This document shows, one piece after another, positions 21,237-32,101 of a stretch of DNA of 64,000 bases (its first letter is position 1; each line of letters begins with the position of its first letter). The notes under the pieces are model-generated. The model worked only from the letters and a program-made list of their open reading frames with translations. It searched no databases and was not told the origin of the DNA. A program made the translations under genes and the position numbers. Source of the stretch: Mesodorylaimus sp. YZB2_4 (taxonomy: Eukaryota > Nematoda > Enoplea > Dorylaimida > Dorylaimidae); assembly GCA_030248295.1 (NCBI GenBank), contig JASANH010000666.1, positions 62,001 to 126,000 on the forward strand, read 5' to 3'.

Positions 21237-23369
21237 GAAAACATTAAGTTTATCCCGATATTGTATATATATATCCCAAAGCTACTGCATGTTGCATGCT
21301 GATAGTTCCAGGCTTGACGTATGGGAATTTAAACAGTACAAGATAGGCTTGGACTCTAAGAACCATATTGTGTCAGTCAACGAATGATGCGGAGAGCGAG
21401 TCTCCTATTTTCCGGATGTTACAACGCAAGACATTTCGAGATTGAGGTAGATGAATAAAACAAAATACACGTAGGGGGGACCCGACGGTACAGCCTACTA
21501 CCCAGCTACCCCACCCGCCCACAACAGCAGCGGCCGTAAAAGCGACTGCTTATGACAAAACAAAGATGGCGTTCTGTTTTTGAGTTTTCGCGGGAAAATG
21601 TGCGCTGGCTTGGCTTTGCTTTGCGTGCGTCTTGCCCCCATGCATCCGCTCGCTCCCGTTTTTCAAGGAAGGAAAGACAAAAAGAGAGATCACTTCATTT
21701 CATTAGCCCGTACATTTTCTTATCTCACGTCGGCATTGGATTAGATTTTAGAATTTGGTAATTTCAATTCCGTTATTTGTCGTAAGAAAACTTTGAAGAA
21801 ATTTTGTTGATATTCGTCGGTTCGGCGCCATGTTTTCAACCAGCTTTGGTACCTTTTTGCAAGTTCGACGGTATTTACATATCACAATAAGTTTTTTTTT
21901 AGTACTAAATCGGTTTAAAAAGATGTAGGCCGATATTTAAGGAATCGTGTTCGAATATTATTTCCTGATCCTAATTTTTAAAGTGCAGTTTGCAGCCAGG
22001 ACACCAACAAAAAAGCGAAAGTGATTCACCGAGCCAAGATCTGTGACGGCTGTAAGAAGGTAAAGTACGCTGCAGGCCGAAATTTCTGATTTTCTACTTT
22101 TACCTTGAGACCTGAATTCTTCTTTCAGGCTGCGCGAATTCGACTGGGTATATAGTTCGATGAATCGAATCAAATTTCTGAAACGGAACATGAAAGTTCT
22201 GCTCAAAGATGTCGATTTCCGGCATCCGATAAGTTCGATTTCGATCCTGTCTTGAATTACAGTAGTACAATATTATTTCGCTAGCTCGGCGTTTTTTGCG
22301 GCTGTCATTTATGGGCGTTATCTTCTTGGCAAAAGTAAGTCTTGACTGGGGTCCTACCCGCAAAATCGGCCTAGGTGGTGTAGTTGTAATTTCAAGTGCT
22401 GGGTTGGACTTTGTCCATGAGCTTTGCCCCAACATGAAGGTCTGCCCCTAAAATTTTTAGAGTCGAGGCTTTATATTAAAGCGAGGATAATTTCACAGGT
22501 TTTTTTAAATATGTATGTATACTCTATGCAAAAACCATAACAAACTTGCAAACAGGTCCAAAAAATTGAATCGGTCAAAAAATGTTGGTGTACCTTAACA
22601 CATTTTGAGACGTCACCTTCCATCAGGGTCATATAACACTGGAAAACTTGGGAAAATGAGAGAAAAAAGGGAATTGAACTCATCGGGTTTTGGAACTGAT
22701 CCATCCCTCGCCGAGATAATCTTTGCAGGCAGGAAGTCCGTGATCTGTCACTCTGCCTTCTTCAAAACTGGGCTTGCATCAGAGAGGAATCCTTATCCAA
22801 TACATTTACAACACTCAATCAGCATTTGTAATTTATAGCTCATATATTTTTAGCCTAACAGAGCTCGTGGCGTGGGGATTCGTGCCCAATATTTGATTCG
22901 TCAATGTTATGCTGGGACTCTGTCAATGCCGGCATACAATGCAGTAAGGCTTAGAGTGAGTTCTTTAGATTTCTCAGTGCTGATAGTGTTTGCTTGCAGA
23001 GTTCTTTAATGGACGAGGTCAACGTTTGGAAACTTACGATCAGAACTCACTGGGCCAGGTAATTACAATCGGCAGCGCTAGACCTAACGGCGTGAACACT
23101 TACTGGCCATAGCGAAGAAGCATTTAGACTGTCCAGACAATGAATTTTTCACACTTACGTCTGTAAGTGCATTCAAAAGTTTTGTAAACCGATTTTATGC
23201 ATAGCTATGACTTGGCTCTGGCGGTTGGTGTCATATATGCTTCAAGTTTTATTCAATGTTATGTGCTATCTAGTCTTATTTAGATGCTTGTTTACATGGG
23301 AGCAAAGTAAATGATTTTTTTGTCCAGAATACAAATTTCTGCAGGAAGGAGTGGAGGTGGAAACAGTGA

Positions 23370-23580
23370 GCACCACCATGGATCCAAACGGAATGTTACC
23401 AATTCCATGTGGATTCCCCATAGTTCTTCGTTGGATCCATGCGGATATTCGTCATTTCCATTGAGGATCCACGTGGAAAACCAGCTGTTCCATGGTGGAT
23501 TCCATGTGGACAGCCGTGTGGATCTCCATGGAGGAATAGAGATTTGCACGTGGATTCCATATGGAATCCATGGTGGAACC
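23370..23580. repeat. Right TGGATCCA/TGGATTCCA cluster
   Basis: Mirror partner of the left cluster, again with over ten near-palindromic units (CCATGGATCC, GGATTCCATGTGGA and variants), ending 10 bp from the right terminal inverted repeat. Confidence 0.85.
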
Positions 23581-23600
23581 TATATTTTAGGGAATCTGGG

Positions 23601-23891
23601 AAAGTGAAGTCGTTTTCAGTTCCCATGACTTTTAGCATGCGCTTTGACCATTCACAAGTGTCACAGACTGACTATGGAGTATGTGATGGTAGATGCGTGC
23701 AATTCTGTTTTCGAAGAAGGTATGACATACGTGGCTCTAAGCCAGTCACCAGGTTGAATAGGCTAGACTTGACGAATTTCGATCCAGCTCCTGTCGTTGC
23801 AAGCAAGCAAGTTATAAATCAAATCAATAAATTACAGTCGTTGTTCAATCCAGAAAGTGCTCTATGTACCACCTGTAGTAATCGGAAATAG
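23601..23891 (+). pseudogene. Helitron helicase, C-terminal part
   Basis: The frame resumes after the insertion with SFSVPMTFSMRFDHSQVSQT, which aligns in position with the helicase block that normally contains the TIHKSQG motif (here degraded). It ends with TRLNRLDLTNFDPAPVVAS and a terminal helix NQINKLQSLF, the usual end of Helitron helicases. A TAG (about 23,889) closes it. The following 23,892-24,035 encodes a hydrophilic Lys/Glu/Gln-rich linker that leads to the protease domain. Confidence 0.75.
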
Positions 23892-24095
23892 GCGGCGGTG
23901 ACTGATCAAGACGAAAGACTTCCAGTTGCAAAATCGCAGAAACTGGAACACAAATCTTCTGAAAAGACTGCAAACGACCAGAGCAAATGTGCTGAAAAAG
24001 TGATCGACCGACCAAAACAAAAACATCAGCCGTAACAGAAGAAGTAACTATTAGGAAATATGCCTAGATAACTCAGTTTTTATTGGCCCAGATTT

Positions 24096-24984
24096 ATGAA
24101 CAACGAACGCTACATCTGTTATGCTAATTGTGTATTGCAAATAATGTTTTTTTGCCCGTTGCTGATAAGCTGCGAAAGGTTCATAATACAGATACGAATG
24201 TAATCAAGAAGCTATCAGTGTTATATTTGCAATATAGTAGTAGGTTAGCCACAAAAGACCATCGTTTATTATCCGCGAAGCAAGTTAATAAATGCCTCGG
24301 TGCTGGATTTCAAACGAGCGCGCAGCAATGTGCTTTGGAGTACTTGTGCGCCCTGTTAGACGGATTAGATTGCCAACAAATGTTCCAGTTGACAACTTCG
24401 CTGGTTAGACAGTGCCCAGTTTGCTTGGCTGTTTTAAATGGGCACAAAAAGGTGGCAAATACATTGCCCTTGGGAATTTTCCAAAACACAGACAGTTCGC
24501 AGATAGATTTTGGAGCGGCAGTAAGCAGCTGTGTGTGTTTAGAGTGTGCGTTCGAACATGTTGGTTGTGGGCATAAGCGTAGCATGGAATATCGCATAAT
24601 AATCAATATGCAAAAATATATAGTCGTAAACTCAGCTCGGCGTACAATGCAGAATGGAGTAGAAGTATTTGACGGTCGCAGATTTACTCGTTTCGATTGT
24701 TAGCAAATGTTGTCGGAGATACTATGTACCGTTTGACTTGTGCAGTTTACCATGAAAACACTGATACGACCACAGATCGATTGCATATGCTCGAGCAAGA
24801 GTGTATCAGTGACCTTCCCACAGGAATTTTGCGGGGAGTTGCCAGTGCCCATGGGCACTACTATTCGATTAGTAGAAACGTCGATTACGGCTGGGTTCTA
24901 TGCGGCGATGACGACGTGAGACAATTGCAGATGTTTCCTAGCGATTTAGTCGATGCTGTATTTTTTGGTATGCGAGCGAGTTAG
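24096..24984 (+). pseudogene. Ubiquitin-specific protease (USP, C19) domain in the Helitron-like element
   Basis: The Cys box reads ERYICYANCVLQIMFFCP (24,105-24,158), matching the USP nucleophile region. The frame then shifts within a T7 run near 24,146-24,152. The middle block includes ALEYLCALLDGLDC and two CxxC pairs (QCPVC, CLEC) that could form the USP zinc finger. A TAG at about 24,702 separates the last piece, which ends in a clear His box: AHGHYYSISRNVDYGWVLCG followed by DDDV. The order Cys box, CxxC pairs, His box and Asp is that of a complete C19 fold. USPs remove ubiquitin from proteins. The single frameshift and stop suggest it was once functional. It follows the helicase by about 200 bp in the same orientation. 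Confidence 0.8.
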
Positions 24985-26198
24985 GCAAAGTAGCCAAATT
25001 ACTGACGGCTTACCTGTATTAGCAACAACGAATAATGTGCGACGTAACATGGCAAGAGTACCATATCTTAGGTATCATATCATATCTCAAGTATCTTTGA
25101 TAATAACGAGATAAAAAACCTGCTACAGGCAGTAGGACAATGCACCTAAGGATTATTTGAAACATCGGAGCGGTCAGAAGCTAACAGAGAATGAAACTGT
25201 CGTTGATAATTTTGCATACACTACTTATTGTTAGTTGTCTGCATACTTGGTAGTCGAAAGGGTGTATCACGTCCATAATGCGAGTATTACTGTGAATAAA
25301 ATGTTTGCCGAATCACGCAAGCAGTACAGTTTATGATATTGAACAACATGATGATGTGAGAGCATGATATTGAGTGATGCAGAGGAGATATCTATGCAAT
25401 GGAGATCGAGTTGCCAGGCGTAGTTGGTGGCCGAACATATACGTGAGAAACAGATTGTGGTATGAATAAACAAAGGCAATTACAATTCACGCAAATAGGC
25501 TATAGATTTTAGCACATGAGCATGTAGACAGAGAGAGACACTGACACATGTAAGCAATGAGGCTCAGATGGACATGGACATACACACGCACTGACCATCA
25601 GGGCCGACTGTGGCCTAAATTTACTCCATCCTGCTACGGATGGAAAGTCGTCACAAAATTTATCTTATCGCATTAGCTGCCACATAAATATATACTGTAT
25701 CTCCGATGTTTGCTAGTCGATCCCTCCTGTGAAGTCGATTTATTTGCCACAGGTAACTCGATGTCCTTGTTTAAATCTTCTCTAGTCCTGTTCTTATTCC
25801 ACTTTTCTGCTTAAAAAAGGAGCGACAAAACCAACGTGGCCTATGATATCGGCAACACTCTTAAAATCACCAGTTTTGTCGAATGCATTAGTCGAAGTGA
25901 CCCGAGTATGGAACCAAGCATATCTGTGTCACGAGAGTTAAAAAATTCAGGTAACATAGTTTTGTTCTCCCCTCAAACCACCACAAAAAGTAACAGAATT
26001 CATCCTGTCATTCATAGCCATATGACGGTGAACCTTTTTGGGCAAACACGTGGCATCAATTCGTCTCATCGACGACGCCGACTCACGCATTCGAGTTTGG
26101 CTCAGTCGAAATCGATTTGAAAACTGGCGCTCGAATGTATCTCGAATGTCTGAATATTCGCTGCCGTGTTTAACTGACCTCACCAGCGAAAGATAGTA
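24985..26198. other. Gene-poor interval after the Helitron-like element
   Basis: AT-rich sequence with many short frames and stops. A frame at 25,836-26,120 has no recognisable domain. No repeats longer than about 15 bp were noticed. The 3' end of the Helitron may lie here but no CTRR-type hairpin end was identified. Confidence 0.4.
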
Positions 26199-26686
26199 CA
26201 GTCGAGTTCACTTATAGTCATACCGGATAATGTCACAGTCCGGTTATTATCAAAGGTTTCCAAGGTCTTGAATTTCTTCCCTATACTTTGTGTGCATATT
26301 GAGTTTGCTTATCATCATGGTGACTTTGGCTTAGTCCGCTTACTGTCACATAAATTTCTCGGCCAAGCGGATTAAGTATGACAAAATAGTCACATTTACA
26401 CTCAGTCACATGTCAGTCTGAAAACGCGAAAAAACGCTTGAATGAAGGCGAATGGCACCTCTATGCTTCAGCTTTGATCTGACTGATCCCAATATTTTGG
26501 ATTTCTCTGGTTACAAAACAGCGTTTCGTCTTCAAAAACGCTAGGATTATATGCAAATGATACAAAATGGCGATGAAACGCATGAAAATGAAGTTTTGGC
26601 CCTTTCAGAGTGTACTGTACTTCAGTTTCAGTCACACTCCGGATGTTGTCACATTTTCTTCCAGAGCTTCCTAAGCGGACTAGACT
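26199..26686. mobile_element. pogo/Tigger-like MITE (about 490 bp)
   Basis: The left end is CAGTCGAGTTCACTTATAGTC, preceded by TA. The right end read on the minus strand is AGTCTAGTCCGCTTAGGAAG. Both are followed by related ..GTCACA.TCCGG motifs (26,228-26,244 and 26,634-26,651). The internal sequence repeats words such as AAGCGGATTAAG, TAGTCCGCTTACTGTCAC and GTCACA. The ends resemble the CAGT(A/C)GAGT...CTTA termini of Tigger/pogo elements, which insert at TA. No coding capacity. Confidence 0.5.
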
Positions 26687-26912
26687 TTATATCGCTCACA
26701 AGCACTGGATAAGTATTCGAAAAACGATGGCTAGGCGGAATTTCACGGTAAGCGTGGGCCTTGAAAAGTGATATTTTACGCTTCACAAAAAGGGGAATAA
26801 CGAAGGAGCCAATCAACGCTGCTTATGTACTTCACTAAAAGCAGCATCTTGGGATGAGGCGGAGTTTTTTTGACGGAGACTTTGCATTTTTGTTGCACAT
26901 TCTTCTCCATGC

Positions 26913-27567
26913 TTGTCGCACAGTTACTCTGGTCACTTTTTTGTGCTATCGGATGAGATTAGGGGGCGGGGGTGGTTAAAGACGGAGTACACTCTACATC
27001 GCACATTCGAAGTCCGAAAAAAAAATTCGAATTTTTCAAACAGCATCCAAAATCACTGCGTGTTGCATAATGTTTTCGAATTTCACGCGCTGGATCCCAA
27101 GAAAAATGGAGAAACGCATATTTTTTCAAACTTTCGCGATACCGTGTGCTTGACCAAGAGAACGTTGCGAGCGCGTCTAGACCAGTGCGCACACCGAAAA
27201 TTTTTAAAATTTTTCCCCATGTCTGCTAGAACAGCGAAGAAGAAACTGCCTGAGTCCGCGAAAGGAGATACCTGGCTTCAGTATCTCGTTGTCCTAATCA
27301 ACAGTAAAATGGCGACAGGAGGATCTTATTTGGAAACGACTTTCCGAAATTCTGATTTTGATGAAGGAACAAGCTCAGATGACTTGGAGATCGAGCAGTC
27401 GATGCCTTGGTCAAGAGGCTACGGTTTCAAACCAGCTTTGTGATAATTGTCGCGTCAGTACTCTACGAAATCTGAAAGAGGCATTCTCTTGTTGTAAACT
27501 GGCCGCTTGCGCAGCCATACAACAAAAGATCGACAAAAGATTGGAGAATCTGTCCGTGTCGTCTTGA
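26913..27567 (+). pseudogene. Unidentified coding fragment, frameshifted
   Basis: One frame (26,913-27,443) contains FMSARTAKKK-type basic and Ser/Asp-rich segments (SDFDEGTSSDDLEIEQ in outline). An overlapping frame (27,358-27,567) ends in a Cys/Ala/Lys-rich helix (KEAFSCCKLAACAAIQQKID). Together they could be one protein with a frameshift near 27,400, perhaps a DNA-binding (MADF-like) factor or transposase accessory protein. No family assignment is justified. Confidence 0.3.
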
Positions 27568-27599
27568 ATACCTTATTTACGAGCTGTTGCTTGGCTGGC

Positions 27600-28500
27600 T
27601 CCTGCATACTAGGCGCGTGGACGCGTGCGGGCGTGCGAGCGCGCGTGCGTGAACGAAAATTCAGGTTATACTTCACGCGTGAAAGCCAGCGTGGGCGCGT
27701 GCGTGAAGATGGCGCGTGCGTGAGAGAATGGGGGGGAGGGGGTCGCGTGAACACGTGACGCCCTCCCTCTGCAGTCTTCTATATTATCTAATCTTAATCG
27801 CTTAGCCCCGCAGCGTGGTCAATCCACCAAGCATTTCATTTGAGTAGCCCTGTGCCCTGTGAGGGGACATTTGAAGTCTGAATTTATGCGGGAACATCTC
27901 ACAAATGGTGAGACCTAAAATAAACTTGAAAAAGGCGTTCGAAAGCTCATCATCTTGCGGTTCAATATATTTAAAATCTCTCTAAGACCACGTGTTAGGG
28001 ACATATGGGCCAGATCGCTCAAGTACACATTTTTATGTGTATTTTCATAAGGAGGAGGTGAAAAGTATATTTGACTTTTGCATCACCATGCACTCATGGG
28101 GTACTTACTACTGAGCACGAAAAATAACGGGGTCAAATTTTCCACTTTGAAAAGTCTCGGTCGACCCTTGCAGAAACCATGTCTCAAAAAACTCATTAAA
28201 CAGTAATCCATGACGTAGATTTAACAAATTTGACAAAACCGTCGTATTGTTTAATAAATTCAACCTTTTTCTGAACTTTTTCCTTTTTACTACTGAAAAA
28301 ACAAGTGAGATTCAAGGCTCCACGCGCGTGCGTGATTGATCCAGGAAAAGTCATTTTGGTCCGCACGCCACGCACCGCGTGCACGCTTAGCGTTCACGCG
28401 ACCATCACGCGAGCCCAACTTTTTCGACCGGCATACTTCGACGCAGCGCGTGGCGTGGCCGCGTGATCACGTGACCGACCACCACGCGCTATGATGCTGG
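27600..28500. mobile_element. Possible non-autonomous element with GCGTG-rich ends
   Basis: CpG-rich clusters dense in GCGTG/CACGC lie at 27,610-27,760 and 28,318-28,490, on either side of an AT-rich 550-bp core. The palindromic words GCGTGAACACGTGACG (27,743-27,758) and GCGTGATCACGTGACC (28,459-28,474) occur in corresponding places. The contrast in base composition with the surroundings and the paired clusters suggest element ends, but no clear inverted termini or target duplication were found. Confidence 0.35.
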
Positions 28501-28501
28501 T

Positions 28502-28768
28502 TTGGCAGACGAGCAAAAAATGAAAACGACAGAAAGGTTGATGCGCGAACAAGTGAATGAATTAGAAATAAGTCGTTTAATTCAACAACAACTACGAGAA
28601 TTAGGAAAATGGATCGAAAATCGAACTTGGTATCAACGCCATGTCAACGCCCTTCCTCCGAGCGTGAAATTTGGAATTGATGGTTGGTACCAAGACGGAA
28701 ATTATGAGTCAGAGAACGAAACATCTGATAACGAATATGATGGTCCGTTGCCAAATCCAGAGGCTTGA
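28502..28768 (+). CDS. Small coiled-coil ORF, unknown function
   Basis: The frame follows a possible acceptor (TTTGGCAG). It encodes a charged helical region (MKTTERLMREQVNELEISRL, IQQQLRELGKWIENRTWYQR) and an acidic C-terminus ending DGPLPNPEA. Codon usage and composition look protein-like. It could be the last exon of a gene whose upstream exons were displaced by the preceding GCGTG-rich segment. No family is recognised. Confidence 0.35.
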   Translation: MADEQKMKTTERLMREQVNELEISRLIQQQLRELGKWIENRTWYQRHVNALPPSVKFGIDGWYQDGNYESENETSDNEYDGPLPNPEA

Positions 28769-28903
28769 AAAATTAAACACGATCTGTTGTTTTTTTTTAA
28801 TTTCCATTGGCGTTGCTGTGATGTTTTGCAGGGACGAGAAAATTTTTGTACCGTTGGGGAGGTATTAGACTAACATAATCTTTTAACATCTGTTTCGTGT
28901 TCT

Positions 28904-31626
28904 GCAGAACTCAGGTACGAAGGCCGTATTCCAGAAGCGTTTTCCAGCGAGATATTTACAATGAGGCGATTGGTTTCCAGCCAGAGGCCGTATTTCAGTT
29001 AGCTCGCTGCAAAATAGAGACACAAAAGAAAAATTCCAGCGAGGTGACTGTGTCTTATTCCACTGAGCTCGCTGTGAAAGTTAATTGACTGTAGAAGTGA
29101 CTATAGAAACGCCTAACTTTTTTGCACCAATTCCAGTAACAAAAATAGGGTCGTAGTGATTCACCAATGACGGCTCGCAGATTCCTGCGACTTCTGCATG
29201 CATTTTGCTGTCACCAACAGTTCGTACATAGGTACTAACGCTGTGGACCACGGATTAAGTGATTTTAGGAGTGTTCAAAGCGGTTGTACAGAGATGTGTG
29301 CGAATGTCGGATGAAGAAAATAAAATACAGGTCATGATTTCTTCAATCTTTCCTACCTTCTTACATTTATTCCATCCTACTCCCACACTTTATACATTCA
29401 TTTTTCTCAGTTTTCACTTCTTCTTACACGAATTCCTCCCTTTTCGATGACGCTTTTAGGAGAGCTCAAAGTGTCAGAGGAAACTGCAAATGTTCCATCT
29501 CAAAAGTATATGCACCGGAGTTTCGCTAACTCCTTGAAACGTGCGCCCCTGAGGTAAAAAGGAATCTACGGAATGTTATGTCCGTGGAGCCAGATTAGAG
29601 AACTGAACCTTTGCTTATCACATGTACAGTAAATGATCATCGAAAAGATAAAGCTCTTCTTCAGTCTGAAATGCAGAGGATACTGTATGTCTAACGACTG
29701 AACTGTTGATCACCTTGTACTTGGACCACCCGACCCACCTTCCCGTTCGATATCAAAACTGGGCTGAACACCACCCTTTTTGATTTTCTGCCCTTGGCCA
29801 AGCAGAGAATCACGCGAAACAAACAATACAGCGTAGAATATAAATGTACAACGAGCAGTCTTTCTCTTATTATTCAGACAGATTTGAACTCGTGCTAAAG
29901 ATGTACTGGCTACATCGGTAACATGTGCCCGTATAAACTGCAACTTGTTACCCCACTTTTCGCGCCCATCATCAGTTTGCTCCTTACTCTTTTGCGACCG
30001 CGGTTTCACCATTTTGAATTCGAGTCGACAACGCACCCAGTCAACGGGTCAATGCAAAAGCAGAATGCAAGAATGACACAATCCAAAGGCCGCCTACCAG
30101 GGGTCTCTCTCCACTTTACACTCCCCAAGACCGCTTTCGTCTGGCTCTTTACGACTCTCACATCTTTATTCCGCGACACCTTGCGCGCATTCTCTCCATG
30201 GCGGCTCGCACAACACCAATCGAACATCCGCAGTCTCATACATTCTGTACTGTGAGAAAAAGGCGCGAAAGCAATACGGTTTCTTCGTGAAAAATATTGC
30301 CCTTTCTTTTCAAAATTAAACTACTCATGTTGGCCGGCTCAGGTTGCCTTTCGGCACTTCGGAAAGGTCTTTGAAAAGTACGAAATCTTTTGCTAATTAT
30401 GATAAGATTAGCAAAAGCTGACCTGAGCAAAAACTCTAGGTGCAGTGCATTTCATCTCACTAATCGATGATTTGCGCCAGAGCCCGTCACAACTTGATTT
30501 CCTGGCAACTTGATCTTGAAATGGTGCCCCCGCAGTGCGCCAACGATAGGCACGTGTGGTAAGTGGCCAGAACTATTCTTGCTTCTCTGAAATTCCAATT
30601 TCCTTAGAAATCTAGTGCTTTGAAGAAGGTGCCAAGCTTGCCCGGTCATTTATCTAAAGGGGCGTCGTACCTGCAAGCGAGTCCTTTCAGTCAAAGGTTA
30701 GACACCAGCGAGCTTTTCTCTGCTGCGTCAGCCAGGAAGGCAGCAAGCATGCCTCTCCCTGCTGAAGACATTCACAAAGTCGAGGCATGGCGGCAAGAAG
30801 GGTTTGGCTTGTGTGATAACTTTGCATTGAAGGAAGGGGAATCGAGGGAATCTAAGGAAAAACGTGCGTGCAAAGCTGGATGGGAGAATTGAACCTATGC
30901 TTATCACGTGGCATTGGTCGTTAGAAGTATGGCTCAAATCCCCTCTTTGTTTTGAAAGGCAAAGGGGTCTGCCTCTTGACTGGGCTGCTTTCCACTACTA
31001 GTTGGTTCTTTTTGCCCCTCCCATCTTGTCAGATCAAAAACATGCTGAACAACATCGTGGCCCGGTAGGAAATCGTGCGAAACAATCATCAAGAAACAGT
31101 ATTTGATTATACAAAGACCCTTTCTTTTACTAACATGAAACTTTTATTGGAAACCTGAAAAATCGGCCCTCTCATTGACCACTTCATCTCTGAACCGCTA
31201 TTGGGACAACTCACCGCAAAACTACCATTGTTATAGTGTAAAAGCTCGCTGGATAACAGTAACAGGCGAGCGAAAGCATCAGAAGATTTTTCCCAGTCAC
31301 CTTCGACAGTTGACTAGACTTTTCTAGCGACAAAATTTTATGAAATGGCTTTTTATATACTTTCTGCTCAGTGACTGTGTTATCAGACTCGGTGTCTGGA
31401 GCAAGACGGGCTTTAGGGTGTGCTCGAGCGTCAATATTCTTTTCGACCACTGCTGAAAAAAGGAGTCTGCCCAGTGACTGTGTTAACGGACACAGTGACT
31501 GAAACTTTGTAACTGGAAGTGTTTCTGTACAAGCAAACGCATCCACCTCGCTGGAGTCCAAACGCCTCATTGTAAAATCTCGCTGGAAAACGCTTCTGGA
31601 ATACGGTCTTCGAACCCGAGTTCTGC
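28904..31626. mobile_element. 2.7-kb element with about 70-bp inverted repeats
   Basis: The left arm (28,904-28,972) and the reverse complement of the right arm (31,626-31,558) both read GCAGAACTC.GGT.CGAAG.CC and continue GTATTCCAGAAGCGTTTTCC, AGCGAGA and ACAATGAGGCG, with only a few differences. A second partial copy of the motif (AGGCCGTATTTCAG) follows the left arm. The interior contains a degenerate internal duplication of about 300 bp (29,580-29,900 and 30,870-31,130 share the words GAACCT.TGCTTATCAC.TG and GCGAAACAA). Small frames inside (for example 29,710-30,036 minus, 30,620-30,892 plus) have no recognisable transposase. Target duplication is not evident. Confidence 0.7.
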
Positions 31627-32101
31627 GCGACATGAAGAAGATGTTAAAAGATTATGCTAGTCTTCTTAATCATCAAAATTTAGCAACACGCCGTTCGTTT
31701 TAAAAACCAATCAGGAGCGGGAAAGGAGGCACGGCTAACTGAAACCGAGATTCACTAAATTTGAATTTCCCGCCAAAAAATGGGTGGGCGGGATACTTTA
31801 GATACTCTGGTTCGCTAACCATACTTTACCCTGTGCGCGATGGTTGTCTGCTAGAAGGCGGGAAAGGACGCACGGCTAACTTAGTTAAGATGACGTCACC
31901 AACGCTTAAGGATAGTCTCAAAAATGGCCCCTTAGGGGTTCTAAGTATACTACTTAAATTATGACTATATTTCATATAAGCTAAATTTACAAATTTAACA
32001 ATATATATATATTTGCAATCGATGTCGGCAAAGGGGACACGACAGAGAGACCGCCCCTTCAATCCACCGACAAAGGCACGCCGCATGGATCGAGTGGCGG
32101 C
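31627..32101. other. Spacer with a duplicated GCGGGAAAGGA.GCACGGCTAAC motif
   Basis: The word gcgggaaagga(g/c)gcacggctaact occurs twice, at about 31,718-31,742 and 31,858-31,882, roughly 140 bp apart. A minus-strand frame (31,826-32,113) is interrupted by the left end of the second hAT copy. No gene can be named. Confidence 0.4.

Larger units (their letters stand above)
20982..23600. mobile_element. 2.6-kb element with CCCAGATTCCC inverted ends and GGATCCA-type subterminal arrays
   Basis: The left end reads CCCAGATTCCC (20,982-20,992) and the right end GGGAATCTGGG (23,590-23,600), an exact 11-bp inverted repeat. Flanking host sequence shares AAGTGA on both sides (20,973-20,978 and 23,602-23,607), a likely partial target duplication. 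The insertion interrupts a helicase reading frame that is recognisable on both sides. Just inside each end is a 200-240-bp cluster of TGGATCCA/TGGATTCCA motifs. The 2.1-kb interior has a coding-like stretch near 22,860-23,200 (RARGVGIRAQYLIRQCYAG) but no transposase that can be named. Confidence 0.75.
18890..24984 (+). mobile_element. Helitron-like element with Rep/helicase and USP domain, interrupted
   Basis: Successive plus-strand frames form a Helitron-type protein: N-terminal conserved domain, HUH/two-Tyr Rep endonuclease, PIF1-family helicase, a hydrophilic linker, then a ubiquitin-specific protease domain. The element is broken by nonsense codons, frameshifts, an internal deletion of helicase motifs I-II, and a 2.6-kb insertion at 20,982-23,600. 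Typical Helitron termini (5' TC and 3' hairpin plus CTRR) were not identified by eye, so the outer limits given are those of recognisable coding sequence. Confidence 0.8.

Noticed and set aside
22100..22435. Minus-strand frame of 111 codons inside the 2.6-kb element
   Set aside because: No recognisable motif and competing frames overlap it; not enough to call a transposase.
23292..23638. Several overlapping frames in the right GGATCC cluster rich in Trp, His and Gly
   Set aside because: All derive from translation of the TGGATCCA-type repeats; peptide composition is an artefact of the motif.
26913..27443. MADF/Myb-like DNA-binding domain
   Set aside because: Only a few basic residues agree with the family and no hydrophobic core pattern is visible, so it was kept as unidentified.
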